Of a DNA stretch of 64,000 nt, positions 1-14,677 are shown one piece after another (position 1 is the stretch's first letter; every line of letters begins with the position of its first letter). This DNA comes from Unio delphinus. Lineage: Eukaryota; Mollusca; Bivalvia; Unionida; Unionidae. Position numbers and translations under genes: made by a program. Below the pieces are notes generated by a model. The model ran no database searches and was not told the origin of the DNA. It was given only the letters and a program-made list of their open reading frames with translations. The stretch spans positions 6,259,501-6,323,500 of the forward strand of contig JAQISU010000179.1 of assembly GCA_029339505.1 (NCBI GenBank), read 5' to 3'.

Positions 1-165
1 AAGTCCATGTGTTTTATGTTAATTGATCCAATATTTGGATCATATACACAAACATATTATTCATAATTAATTTCTCATTCAAATCATTTATCATTAAACA
101 CTGCATTTGTATCACCATCAATTGTGTCATGTTGTAAATCCAAAATCCCACCAAGTTATCTTGTT

Positions 166-336
166 ACATCAGTGTAACTTGCCTCTTCAGAGTACAGGCC
201 TTGTTTATATCAGTGTAACTTGCCTCATCTGAGTACAGGCTTTGTTTATATCAATCATTGTAACTTACCTCTTTAGAGTACAGGCCTTGTTTATATCAAT
301 CATTGTAACTTACCTCTTTAGAGTACAGGCTTGATT
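166..336. repeat. ~43-bp tandem repeat, 4 copies
   Basis: Units read TATCAGTGTAACTTGCCTC and continue with AGAGTACAGGCCTTGTT. The last two copies carry a 3-bp insertion (ATCATTG) and are almost identical, so they duplicated most recently. Confidence 0.85.
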
Positions 337-837
337 GAAATGGTGCTTCATCTGCAAGATAATTCAATAAATAATTTAAAAACAAGTTGCACACATCTGT
401 CACTATTAACAAAAAACCTTCTATGGGCAATGCAGAGGTATCTACACATGATAATGAATGTATTGTTTCATTAAACAAGCATTATGGGCCAAAGGCATTC
501 ACAACGGCAAGAGATTAATGGTTAATGTTAATGAAATAAATTTAGAATGATCTTAAAATGTCAGAAAATAATTGGAATCTATTTCACAATTTATTTTGTG
601 ATTGGAATCTTTGCAAATATTAAATCTTTTTTCAATATAAATATTCTGAACCGCATCAAGAATAAGGATACATGTACATGTCAGTTTATCTCTATATGCT
701 TCCACAATAGATAAAAACACACTATTACAGAATTATAACAATATAAGTGTTTATCAGTTTTTGTCTACACAAAACATCATTGTACAAAGTTTGCCTTAAT
801 TCTACTTGGAAAGCATTTTGAACTGCCACCCATAAAA

Positions 838-1294
838 TGCAAATGCAGTATAGAATAGATTTTGATGCCTAAATGCAGTATAGATCTTGATGCCTAAATG
901 AAGTATAGATCTGATGCCTAAATGCAGTATAGATCTTGATGCCTAAATGCAGTATAGATCTTGATGCCCAAATGCAGTATAGATCATGATGCCCAAATGC
1001 AGTAAAGATCTTGATGCCTAAATGCAGTATAGATCTTGATGCGTAAATGAAGTATAGATCTTGATGCCCAAATGCAGTATAGATCTTGATGCCTAAATGC
1101 AGTATAGATCTTGATGCTTAAATGAAGTATAGATCTTGATGCCCAAATGCAGTATAGATCTTGATGCCTAAATGCAGTATAGATCTTGATGCTTAAATGC
1201 AGTATAGATCTTGATGCCTAAATGCAGTAAAGATCTTGATGCCTAAATGCAGTATAGATTTTGATGCCTAACTGCAGTATAGATCTTGATGCCC
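838..1294. repeat. ~25-bp minisatellite, about 18 copies
   Basis: The unit is built from AAATGCAGTATAGATCTTG followed by ATGCCT, with single-base variants (AAGTATAG, GCCC, GCTT). Confidence 0.95.
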
Positions 1295-2030
1295 AAAATT
1301 GCAACCTAGTATGGATCATACTGAATCATTGGTTTATGACATCAACTAATTAACTGATGACCACTGCATCATTTAAATACTTTTAAGGGTCTTTATTTTT
1401 TTTAAAAATCATTTCAGGGTCTTAGTAATAATAGAAAAATTATTTTAATATTTTGAAGGATTTTAATAATGACAGAAATTGTACTTTAGTACATTTAAGG
1501 TTCTTAATAATGACATAAAACAAAATTTATTTTAATATTTTGAAGGTGTTTTAATAATGATAGAAAACATTTTAGTAATTTAAGATTGTTAATTATGATA
1601 ATAAATTAATTTTATTAATGGTCTTACTAATAATAGAAAACTTATTTTACTACTTTTAAGGTTCTTAATAATAGTAGAAAACTCATTTAAGGATCTTCAT
1701 AATGATAGAAAACTCACTGTAATATTCTGAACGATCATAAAAATAATAATTGATAACTAATTTTAGTACATTTAAAGGTCTTAATAATGATAGGGAACTT
1801 AAAACTGATAGAAACACCTATCTGCTCTGATGTAGACATGACTTAAAGGTTGTATTGCATATTAGGAGGGATCTTTTATTCCTTAAATAAGTAGATTGTA
1901 GAATCAATCATACTGCTGATCAGGTAGAAAATAAATTAAAACATGAACTCAATTATTCCAAATATCATCAATATTCAACTCAGATACCTCTAATACAAAA
2001 TGTTCTTTCAACTTTAATGTCAAACCTCAC

Positions 2031-2203
2031 CTCTTGTTGGGTTAACTTATCAATACTTTCAATGAAGAGATAAGAATGTGTCTCCAGTGGAATGCTGGCA
2101 AGCCGTCCACTCTGGGTCTGTAGAGTTACCTCCCCATTGTGTAGCATGACAGGAATCTGTCCATAAGGAAGTTTGGTGGTGCCAGCTGATACAACATGAG
2201 GGC
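2031..2203 (-). CDS. WDR19: WDR19 exon M (last exon in window)
   Basis: 173 bp with acceptor CTTTCAG and donor GTGAGG. It encodes [20 protein letters not shown], then [20 protein letters not shown]. It ends in phase 0, and the following exons (C-terminal TPR-like part) lie before position 1. Confidence 0.93.
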
Positions 2204-5200
2204 CTGAAAGTAGCAGTTTCTATTTTTCAATATTTTCTTTGTCCAAATGAAATACACAGTTACTAATATAATAACATCTTGTCACAACAAATGATTTTAG
2301 CTATCATCTCTCTCTAGCAACTAAATGGTCAGAAAAACTCCAACTTCTCTCAATTGTCTGATCCGGGATATTTTTGATTTTGTATTTTGGAAAGTAGAGA
2401 TAAACCACAAGAAAGAAGCTGTCAGTTTAATCCTGCCACTTTTGTCATATATTAAAGTGGGGTTAATCAAGGTTCAATTGACCAGATTATAATATAAATT
2501 ACTATTTGGACTTAAATGATAATCACGATAATGATGGCAATGATAATGCCAATTATAGGGGCACTGACTATTATGATGACTGATGATGAAGTAAAAGAAA
2601 AAAAAGAGATAAAAGGTACAAAGAGAGAAAGTAATGTATTAGACTGGCTATTCTGTCTCTATGTTATTACATGGAAGTGGTTTGGTACCATCAACTTATC
2701 CATAGGTATAATGTATTACCTGAATAGGAAGTGAAATGACATGCAATATTATTCTCCTTCTCTTAACTCATTTCTGATAAAGACAGAAAGTAAAGCAGAA
2801 TCCAAATCCTGCCTAAAACTAAATAGTTATACAATATATCCAACCTGGGACAAATGTATAACAGTTGTGTATTTATCCTTCTGCGATTTATGGACACGTA
2901 ACTCCAGACAATAAAGACTCTGTCTGTTATGACATAATAAAGTGATCCTCCTCTTATACTGCCAACCCTTCTGCAATGTGAAAGTGAACGTTTAATACAG
3001 GTGGCTTTTTCCAGAAGGGATTAAGTATGTGTGTGTTCTTCTAGTATTAGCAGTAGTAGCAGTAGTAAGAAAACTAATATGAAAGTTGAACAGTTATTGT
3101 AGGGTTTAACGCCATTTTTCAGCACATGATAGGCTATACGTGGTGGCCAGTATTAATGGTGGAGGAAGAACCCAGGAAAACTCCCGGAAAGAACCAGTGA
3201 CCCACGAGATGCTACTGGCAAGCTTTCTCACATACCCACATTGGCCAAATCTGAGACTTGAACCCATACAGACAGAGGTGAGACGGCAGTGATCAGTAAT
3301 GGAGATCGCTTTAGACCACTTGGATACTCGGGGCCACTAACAAGAAAGTATTTAATATCTTCATTTAAGAGTATTATTAATTACTCAAGTGAATATACAT
3401 TAAAAGTTCTTGCTTCTTAAGCATGAAATGTAAGTCAGTAATGATGCGGACACATGCATTGAAAAATCATTCAAAAACTTAAATCTTGATACAAACATCC
3501 CTTGGCATTTAGAATTCTTCTTTTTCCATTACTTCATTTTCCCACTGATGCAAAAATATTCTCCTTATATGTTACACTGTTATTTATTTGAGTCTTTCCA
3601 ACATCAATTTTTTTTTTTGCATGAACTCTTGAACTTTACAAATTATTACCGAGTCAAATAACTTTATCTTTTAAAGTTAAAATTTTTTGTTTATGTAATG
3701 ATGTATTAAAAGTGTTGTGACAATTTATTCCTATGCTACTAATTGTACAGTACTGCAATTCAATCATGCAGATGAAATGTTTGTTGACTAGATGAAATTC
3801 TTTTTGTATAAAAGAAGTGATACATGTACTGTCACACGTTCAGTCTTCATATGGTTCTGTTCTGGTCATCGTCAATTTCTCCTTGTGAGTGAATCCATGA
3901 AAGCTATATTTAGCTTATGTTGATCATGTAATGATCTTGACAATTACATCTGATCATTATTATCAAATAGGAGATCGCAACAGCTGTGTTAAGCCCATGA
4001 CCCCTTTCCTGTAAAGGTCGGCATTGATAGATAATGAATTAACTATAGTGGTACATGTAATAGTGTGCTTTAGCCAATATTTCTTTCAGTAATGAAAACC
4101 TGACATCAGGAACAAGTATCAATAGAGATTACTGAATTAAAGTATGAATAACATATCGGTTATGGACACTGATAAAATGTGGCTGCTTGTGACGGGATAA
4201 TTTGACATTTTTGGCTTAAAATGCTAACCACATGCCAAATCAGTTAGATGGGTGCCCACAAGGAGTACTTTTGTACACAAACTTGTCAGTACCAAGAAAA
4301 CTGGCCATATAAATCAGGTGGCCACTGAGAAAGGACTCAGTGCAAGAGGGGGACAACTCTTTGTCAGCCAATCAGTGTCTATCATCTGCCCTTGCAACTC
4401 CAGCAGAATGTATGGTTTACAAACTGGTCTGTGGTTGAGATTCTGTTTCAACTAATCATAAATTAAATTACTTCTGAAAGGTCATATCTGATTCGTTGAT
4501 AATGACAATACTTCTGAAAGGTCATATCTGATTGGCTCATAACAGATGCTCAATTGATTATTCAATCACAGTTGTCTGATCTCCAGGTCAAAAGACCCTG
4601 ATCTGATAACATTTTATGTAACAGCATATTACGGCCTGCACTACCGGACACATGTTGTACATAATAAAACAGAGTACCAACATACCTTTCACAGACTCTT
4701 TGGAGTAGACATAAGATGTGATTTTTTCTTCGTCATAGGCAATGAAGACTCCCTGCAAAATGAGAACAAAATCAAATTAAGTTACAGAGCATCACCTTAA
4801 TGAATCAAACTAACGGGCTTTTTCTGGACACTAGATGCAAGAACATTCAACTGTTCCAACTGCATTAAGTAATGTGTGCTCTGAAAACAGATTATGCATA
4901 CCTATTAGGGATGGACAGGTACTGGTCTGGCCACCCGGACCTAGCCAGGTTTTACACTGCATGGAAATACGCAGCACTACCAGGTAGTTAGAAGCCAGGT
5001 ACCTAGACCTGGCAAAATTTCCCAACCCATCTATTCCTTATTTATGAACATGTATATGCGTGTGTGTTTTATATTAGGACAGGTGTCCAGCCCTGAACTC
5101 CACCCCAGACCTGGCCAGGTTAGCATTACCCAGTAATACCTGACCTAGTAGCCAGCATAATATCCCTAATATCTAAGCGAGTTATTTTTTTTAAACCTTG

Positions 5201-8200
5201 AATCAATGACCTGAAAAGTTATGTCTATCTTACCTTTCAAAAAAAGAACTAGAAAGAAATGATCCAATTCAGGGTTTACTAAATTCACAAAACAGAAGCA
5301 GAAAAATCAAGTGAATTATAAACATATTATATTTTGATTTAAATGTACATGCAGTACTCTGAATAATTCAAGTTCAAGAATACAAAGAACATTTCACATA
5401 ATCATGATCTGAAACAAAAATTCAAGCAATGATAGTAGCTGAAGTAGTAGTAGGTGGATTAGATTAATAATATTTGTTAAAAATTTATTCAAAAAATTTT
5501 CCATTACTTGACTGAATCATAATACTATTAAGTGTACAGTCCCAAAGCTGTTATTATACATGTATTTGAATACATGTAATTTTTCAATACACTTTTAATT
5601 TTCAGTAATCAATATAGACCTTGATATTCTGGCACATTACATAATAAAGTATTAATGTGTACAAGCTATACCAAAATGTAAACAGATTATCTACCAACTG
5701 AAATTCGGCATATTTCAAACATCCCATGATACCCCAAAACAGCTAAGCATATATTGCTTATGCCATATTAATTGCTTATTGGCAGGATGTATATACTGTT
5801 GTTGTTTTTTCCTGTTGACTGAAATGGTTCCCATTCAACTTATCCAGTTTTACCGACCTGGCTGATGAACACATCAGACTGAATGGCCAGTACTAAATTT
5901 CATTGAATCATGTAGCTGTATAAAACTAATAGCTGAATACAAGGAAATGGGATTAATATGAAAAGAATGTATACGACAATCCTGTAACAATATAGTGATG
6001 TATATTACAAGTTTAAAAATTATTTAGGGAAAATAATCAACATTTACAATTGCAACCTGTAATGTATATGAAAGGTTAAAATTGGAGAAAATTCACATGT
6101 GTCATAACTGACAGAAGCTGCTTCTGAGGTAAATTTAACTTACAATCTAATTGGATAAATTTATCAAAGCTTGATCCAATCAGAAAGCAGAGTGGCAGAT
6201 GTTGTTTGGTCTAGCAACATATGTCAAGGGTTGATGTGGAATGAAGTACATCAGCAAAGATGGGCAGCCCCATCTCAACACCCATTTCAGCAGTCTGCAT
6301 TGCACTAATTAAACAGCAAAGTCACTTGTTATAAGTAAATAAACTGACTATAAATACAAGATATGTTTTAACTGCTTCAAAGTATTCAAAACAATTCAAT
6401 TCTGTAAAGTATATATGTAGCACAAAAATGCCTACATATGCTTGTTCTAAAAGCAAAGACATTGTTTTATTATGGTGCAATCAATAACATTTCAAGACAT
6501 GTTCTGTATTGTAATGGCAATTATGAACTGATGTGCATTTATTCTTTAGGACAGAGTTAGATTATTTTGCTGGTTTTAACCACACTTTTAACACAATATT
6601 GAATTTATCATGGTCAGGAAATGGGATGTAAGTGCTTTTCCAAGGACATACTGAGGCTTAAGGATTTATCATGCTCAGGAAATGGGATCTAAATGCTTTT
6701 CCAAGGACATACTGAGGTTTAAGGATTTATCATGCTCAGGAAATGTGCTCTAAGTGCTTTTCCAAGGAAACACTGAGGCTTAAACTTAGGCTGGTCTGGA
6801 TGAGTATCAAACCTGCTAGTCTTGGATTATGAATCGGACACACCACCAACTTGAAGGCTGTGAGATTATCAACTCTAATATGATCATGGATGATTCTGAT
6901 GGCATGTTTCTAAAGTCTTTTCACTTTTAACAAATTTGTTTTCAAAGTACACGATGTAAAAGTAGTCCAGATGAGGTGGAATATAACTTAATAAAATATT
7001 ATCATGGGGTTTAAGATTAGAATATCCAGCTAGTTTTTTTTTAGTTATCCAGTTTTGCAATCAGTTCCAAAATTATACTACCTGAATATTATCTTACAAT
7101 ATGAATTCATTTGGTCAGTTTAATTACATTATCTTACATGATCATATTCATTTGGTCAGTTTAATTACATTATCTTATAATATCATATTCATTTGGTCAG
7201 TTTAATTACATTATCTTACAATATCATATTCATTTGGTAAGTTTAATTATATTATCTTACAAAATCATATTCATTTGGTCAGTTTAATTACATTATCTTA
7301 CAATATCATATTCATATGGTCAGTTTAATTACATTATCTTACAATATCATATTCATTTGGTCAGTTTAATTACATTATCTTACATGATCATATTCATTTG
7401 GTCAGTTAAATTACATTATCTTACAATATCATATTCATTTGGTCAGTTAAATTACATTATCTTACAAAATCATATTCATTTGGTCAGTTTAATTACATTA
7501 TCTTACAATATCATATTTATTTGGTCAGTTTAATTACATTATCGTACAATATCATATTCATTTGGTCAGTTTAATTACATTATTTTACAAAATCATATTC
7601 ATTTGGTCAGTTTAATTACATTATCTTACAATATTATTCATTTGGTCAGTTTAATTACATTTTCTTACAATATCATATTTATTTGGTCAGTTTAATTACA
7701 TTATCGTACAATATCATATTCATTTGGTTAGTTTAATTACATTATCTTACAATATCATATTCATTTGGTCAGTTTAATTACATTATCTTATAATATCATA
7801 ATCATTTGGTCAGTTTAATTAAATTATCTTACAAAATCATATTCATTTGGTCAGTTTAATTACTTTTCAGCCAGTATAGTGCACAAATTATTTCAAGCCA
7901 ACATTTAAATTGGAAGAAAACTGCCAAAAGGAATTTCAGATATTCACCCCTCAAGAAATAAGCATGCAAAATGCAAGCATAAAACTCAAACCATAACATA
8001 AACTCATCTCACTGGTAAAGGCTAACAGCTATGTCTAGACATTAGCAATTTGAATGGTCAATTTATAGTTCAACCAATCAGGTCAATAGATTTCAGACTT
8101 GATTTTTGCTGGTGAAATTAAGTCCAGGACATAATAAGTATATGTGTGTGATTAGGATTTTTAATGTAGCTATAACAATTTTTCAGTCATATCGCCATGA

Positions 8201-11200
8201 TGTCTGCAGTGAGGCAGTTTATAGTGATGTCTAGCACTGGGGCATCATGCCGCAGACATGTAACATGATGTCATGATGTCCCACCCAGTCACATTATCCT
8301 GACACCAGGCCGACCAGTCCTAACACTAACCTCTTCTAACCTCTTAATGCTGAGTGCCAAGCGAGCAGCTGTTAGTACCAATTTTTTGTCTTTGATATGA
8401 CTTGGCTTAGGATCGAACCCACGACCTCCCACTTTGGCAGCGGATGCTCTAACCACTAGGCCAATGGAGCGGTCTTCATCATAAATAAAAATACTTCTTG
8501 AGTGGGAGGGCACATTCTCCCGGTATCAAGCATGTCTCTTGTACCTTCCATCAATGTCTAAAATTCCTCCCAATAAACTAAGATAAATAAAAAAAATACA
8601 GGTCCATGATATACATATATAGGTGTCCTTACCAGTTGTGCTATTTGGAAGTTAGTACAATCTTATTGACTTGATGACTGCATACTACTGTACATATACA
8701 TGGAAATTTATCCAAAGTGCCTAAGTGACCTGGATTTTTTCAAATATGACAGATGCACAGCACTTCATTGACAAGAATTCTGACACAACACTTCTGTAAT
8801 TATCAAATCTAGAAGACAGAAATATGTCATGAGTGTTAAAAAAAAACTGCATATTTGACAAATTATTGACACTATCATGTTTTTTTCAATGCCTTTGAAA
8901 ACGTTTTTGCATCTTGGTCTTTGAAATATTACACAGTAAAAGAAGGTATTTATTTTAGTCAGTCTTTTCTGTGTGTTGTTGTAATTAAATTAAATGTTTC
9001 AAATTTAACATGATTTTCATTTAATTTTTCAAATTTTTTGTACAAAAACGATATTGGAAAGGGATTTTAATTGGTATCACATGTATATCTGACCTCTGAT
9101 GTCTTGGACATGTTGAGTGTCAGGGAGCCATATGAATAAAAATGCAAATGACAAGTGCCAGGTCATATTTCATCAACACACCAGTTTCATACATCATGTC
9201 CCAGACATGTAACATCATGTCCCATCCCAGTCACATTATCCTGACACCAGTCCCACCAGTTCTAACACTAACCTCTTAATGCTAAGTGCCAAGCAAGGCA
9301 GCTCTTCAACCATTTTTAACAGTCTTTGGTATGACTTGCCTGGGGTTCCAACCTATGACCTCCCGCATCCGAGGTGGATGCTATAATCGCTAGGCCACCA
9401 CAGTGGTCTCTGAGACAACAAATCATCTTCCAACTGATCTGATGCAGGTATGTCTCAATAAAGGGTAATTTATGTTCTCTAGGCTCAATAATAAGTGGTT
9501 AACATCATGTTGGGCTAGCAAATTCCAACGTTTTGATAGGCAATGCACTCTGAACCACACCTCAACAAGAAGTCCAAATACCTAAAATTGGGTTGTAAGT
9601 GTCAGAAAAAAGTTGGACAAAGTTCAACATGCTCATTTTGTTGATTATTTTGCTCTATTATTCTGTTTTCAGTTCAATATCAATTGCATTATATGCTGAA
9701 AATCACCAGGCCTAAATTAAGAAGTTTTTATATTTTATAAATTTAAAAAACAATAACAGACATAATATTTTAATTGTAGTGCTGTCTGACCCTCATTTGT
9801 ATTCTTTTCTAACATAGCTCTGAGCTAGAGCTTGAAATACTGTGAATTCACATTCCAAGTTAACTGAATTAGAATATGAAATACTGTGAATTCACATTCC
9901 AAGTTTAATTACTTAGAATATGAAATACTGTGAATTCACATTCCAAATTAACTGAATTAGAATATGAATAACTGTGAATTCACATTCCAAGTTTAATTAC
10001 TTACAATATGAAATACTGTGAATTCACATTCCAAGTTAATTGAATTAGAATATGAATAACTGTGAATTCTCGTGTCACTTTCAATGAGTTAGAACATGGA
10101 ATATTGCAAATTCACATTACACATTCAATAAGATCAAACACACAAAAATGCAAATTTACATGCTACTTTCATAGAGTTTGACTATGTGAATTATACTGTG
10201 AATTCACAGGCTACTTTCACTGACAAAGAACATGAAATATCATGAATTCACATGCCACTTTCAATGAGGTATATATAACATGAAATACTGTGGATTCACA
10301 TGCCACTTTCAATGAGTTATAACATGAAATACTTTGGATTCACATGCCACTTTCAATGAGTTATAACATGAAATACTTTGGATTCACATGCCACTTTCAA
10401 TGAGTTATAACATGAAATACTTTGGATTCACATGCCACTTTTAATGAGTTATAACATGAAATATGGTCCTGTCACTTTCAGTGAGTTAGAACAAGAAATA
10501 CTGAGTTCACATGCCACTTTCAATGACTTTGAACATGAAATACTGTGGAATCACATGCCACTTTCAATGAGTTAGAACATGAAGTACTGTGGAATCACAT
10601 GCCACTTTCAATGAGTTAGAATATGAAGTACTGTGGAATCACATGCCACTTTCAATGAGTTAGAACATGAAATACTTCAAATTCACATGACACTTTCAAT
10701 GAGTTAGAACATGACATACTGTGAATTCACATGCCACTTTCAATGAGTTAGAACATGACATACTGTGAATTCACATGCCACTTTCAATGAGTTAGAACAT
10801 GACATACTGTGAATTCACATGCCACTTTCAATGAGTTAGAACATGAAATACTTCAAATTCACACGCCAAATTCAATGAGTTAGAAGTTCCTATGAAATGC
10901 TGTGGATTCACATGCCACTTTCAATGAGTTAGAACATGAAATACTTCAAATTCACATGCCACTTTCAATGAGTTTGAACATGAAATACTGTGAACTGTGA
11001 ATTCATATGCCACTTTCAATGAGTCAGAACATGAAATAATATGGATTCACATGCCACTTTCAATGAGTTAAAACATGAAATACTGTGGATTCACATGCCA
11101 CTTTCAATGAGTTAGAACATGAAATACTGTGGATTCACATACCACTTTCAATGAGTTAGAACATGACATACTGTGAATTCACTTGCATTCACAGCATACT

Positions 11201-12867
11201 AATTTTTGTGATTCTGTGGTTGCTGCACATGACAAACTTAAAGACACCAATGAACAGATAAATATTATCCTTTTTCCTCATCAACAAATTTAATTAGAGA
11301 TGACAATGTCATAGTTACAACAACAACCAATGCATGTTCGAATGAAAATAAATTCACAGTATCAGCTGATGATAAAAATTTGCTAATTTAAAAACCAAAT
11401 ACATGCTGTGTACATCTGTATATGAACACAAGTACAAAATAAATTGTGAATGTGTGATTTGTATAAACTGTAATATTTTACTTACAAAATGACTGTTCTT
11501 TATAAATGAAAGCATTGAGTGAAAATTATGGTAATTAATTATAAACCAGAAATCAATGATATATTTCACAGCACAGAAATAAATGTTCGAGGGATCAATG
11601 TACTTACTGTGACACATGCTAAGTAGACTAATATGGATTTTAAACACATGACAAACATGCGGCTGCCCTTTTTTCACATTGTATTGGTATTGCATGTTTT
11701 GTTCTGAGTCAGCGGAAAGAACTGATAAAGCATTGGGACATGTCAAGGCCATCAGGTAACGATGTGTTCACAAGCCATATTAAACAAGATCTTTTCCCCG
11801 AATCAGTGCAAAATATACATCTGGTATTTTATTTATTATATACCTTTTTTTTTTAAGTTTTGTAAATATTTTTAGCTTTACTGTATTAACGAAATTCCAA
11901 ACGAACGAGAATTTGAAATATTTTATTCACTGCATCAAAAACTATCTACATACGAAATATCAAAGAAGGCACACAAGTAATTCTAATATGAGTGTGTGAT
12001 AAGGAAATACAGGCATAGTTAAATGGATAATATCCTTAGATAGCCAAGAAAATATTAAATTCAGCAACATGCTAAAAGCACATGGTAGTTTACGCACTGT
12101 GATCCGTTGTCTTCTGTGGGATATTCTTCTAAATTTAGATGAAAAGATTACCATTGCTGCTTCAAAACATACTATTTCCTACAAAGCAGCAACCCTGTTG
12201 AAGGAAGCCAATTTAATACTTGATTTAGTATCAACTTTGTAAATGTCAGATCAATTAATTATGTGACAATCAAAAAGAGCTAAGACAATCAGAAATTAAG
12301 TGTCCAACAAGTCTGCAATAAACTTTTTATTGAGATCTTCAAAATAATTGAGATTATCTTTAGATAAAATAACAGGACAGCAACAAGTAATAAATCATGT
12401 ACATGCAAAAACAACAATGAAGCCATGTACATAAAAAGATGCAGGACCGCGATTCAACACAAAAAGTTGTATGTTGAGCAAAATTTCAGGCTTTTATTAA
12501 TTCTGAGAACAAATAATAAAATACAAATGAATGAATATTAATGCATTACACAGATAGCTGAATGAATGTGTGAATGCATGAATTAATCAATCAGTTATAA
12601 ATAAATTTAAGCTTGAATTAATTATCTGATATTCAACAATCTTAGAATCTGTACCAGATATCCATGACCCAAAAGCACATTTCTTGTTAGAAAACATGTA
12701 GAATGCACAAGCAATCTGTGATTAATCTGCCCACATACCGTAAATTCTTTCTGGCATTCATATCCAACATATTCAAACCTGTCTATAATGATCACTAAAG
12801 GGACCAGTTAATAGTGGTCTTTTTCCCCAGGAGGTTGTTATAAACAGATACACTATATAAGTTGATA

Positions 12868-12946
<79 letters not shown>

Positions 12947-12981
12947 TTGTTATGAACAGATACACTATATAAGTTGATAGA

Positions 12982-13036
<55 letters not shown>

Positions 13037-14633
13037 TGACAACAATGCAAAATTAGTTTGTAATTAACCTGAGCACTTTTGACTCTAAATGAGTCTTTTT
13101 CAAAGGCAGATACAAAACAGTGAGAAAAAGAAGAAAAAAAAGAAGAAAAATTGTTGAGGCTACAAACTTTTATATGAATATTTCTACATCCTGACAATAG
13201 TCATAAAAATTAAAGCTATAAACTACATACATGCCAACCCATTGCAAGAAAAACGTGAAATCCAAATGGACAAAAAGAGTAATCTGAGCAGAAAAAGGGT
13301 AATCCATATATAACATAAACAAATTCAATGAGCATATGTACAAAATGATTTATTTACCCCTTCTGTGTTTTAACATCAATTAAAGAAGTTACAAGTTACC
13401 TTAGTATTGGAGTGTGTAAAACAAGCTAATTCAAGGTTTCTTTGTTTTACCATCAAGACCAACATTAAAATCCTTTCCACGCAGATTGTAATGGGCGTGA
13501 AGCTGCCCTAGAATGGAACGCTGTATTGTGTAATTCATGTATTCATCATAGAATCAGTTTTTCATTTTTTCTAATCTATCTGTGAAATTAGTTGAAAAAC
13601 ATTTTTGCTCTAACACACGCATCTACTAGAATAAATTGACTTGACTTTTAGTGCCAAATACCTAAATACTGGTTCTGTATCAGATATGAATTAGAACACA
13701 AAATCTGCAAGCAAATATTAAAAATTAGAAAACCAGTCTATTCTTTCCTAACTAGGCTTTAAAGCTGCTAAAAATGGAAACCGAGGTCAAAAGTTTGATT
13801 GTAAAACCAGCAAGTTTCTTTGAAATAGGGCAACTGCCATAAATACAACATAATACTGTTAGGAAAGTGCATGCAAGTCTACGGACAAGCGTACACTTAT
13901 GTCACAGTACCAATAAACCATCTTTTCTAGAATACAGTCTAAAATATTAATGGGATGTTAATTTAAAAAAAAGAAAATAAATTATTAATCTTATGGGGAG
14001 GTGACATACCAAAAACGCATAATCCAAATAAGTTTACACATAAGGCATAATTTAGTGAAATAAGAGTAATGCTTATGCCAAATTGTAATGGTTGGCATGT
14101 ATGAAACTAGTTTTGCACTGTCCATTGTCAGTATATTACATTTATATTAATCTTAGACATTTGCTTCCCATACACAAGCAAATTATGTATGTAACTTTGG
14201 AGGGTACAAACATAAATGGGTAGATATGTATACTTGAATAAACTTGGAACACACAGCACATCCTGATACAATCCCAATTCTACCTCCACACAGACATACC
14301 TTTCATTTAAAATACAAAACAACCTATTTATGCCAAATGTTCCAATGTATAATGCATGCTTCAATGTGACCTGCACAGTCCCAGATCTTACCCTGTATGT
14401 TGTATTGGCTAATTAGAGTCTAAATATGTTTGTTTTACATGTTAACTTAAATCAAACAAGATAGACTCCGCTGGCACATTGTGTCGATGTTTATTAAAGC
14501 ATTATACATGGTTATGCAGAACATTTATCATACATCACAGCAGCAGCAACACTGTATAAAGATCACTCACCTGCTTTGTGATACCCTTAAAGACAGAAAT
14601 GATTATATAATAATGATCACAATGGCTATGTAA

Positions 14634-14677
<44 letters not shown>

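Larger units (their letters stand above)
1..2030. other. WDR19 intron, partial, after exon M
   Basis: No coding exon is seen here. It holds four ~43-bp repeats (166-336), a ~25-bp minisatellite (838-1294) and a degenerate AT-rich repeat around TTAATAATGATAGAAAACT (about 1385-1800). Confidence 0.7.

Noticed and set aside
838..1294. 25-bp repeats considered as a CRISPR-like array
   Set aside because: The units are contiguous without unique spacers, in a eukaryotic intron; this is a minisatellite.
11354..11752. 132-codon open frame on the minus strand
   Set aside because: Its Ile/Tyr/His-rich, low-information composition is typical of chance frames in AT-rich introns, and no splice or domain evidence supports it.
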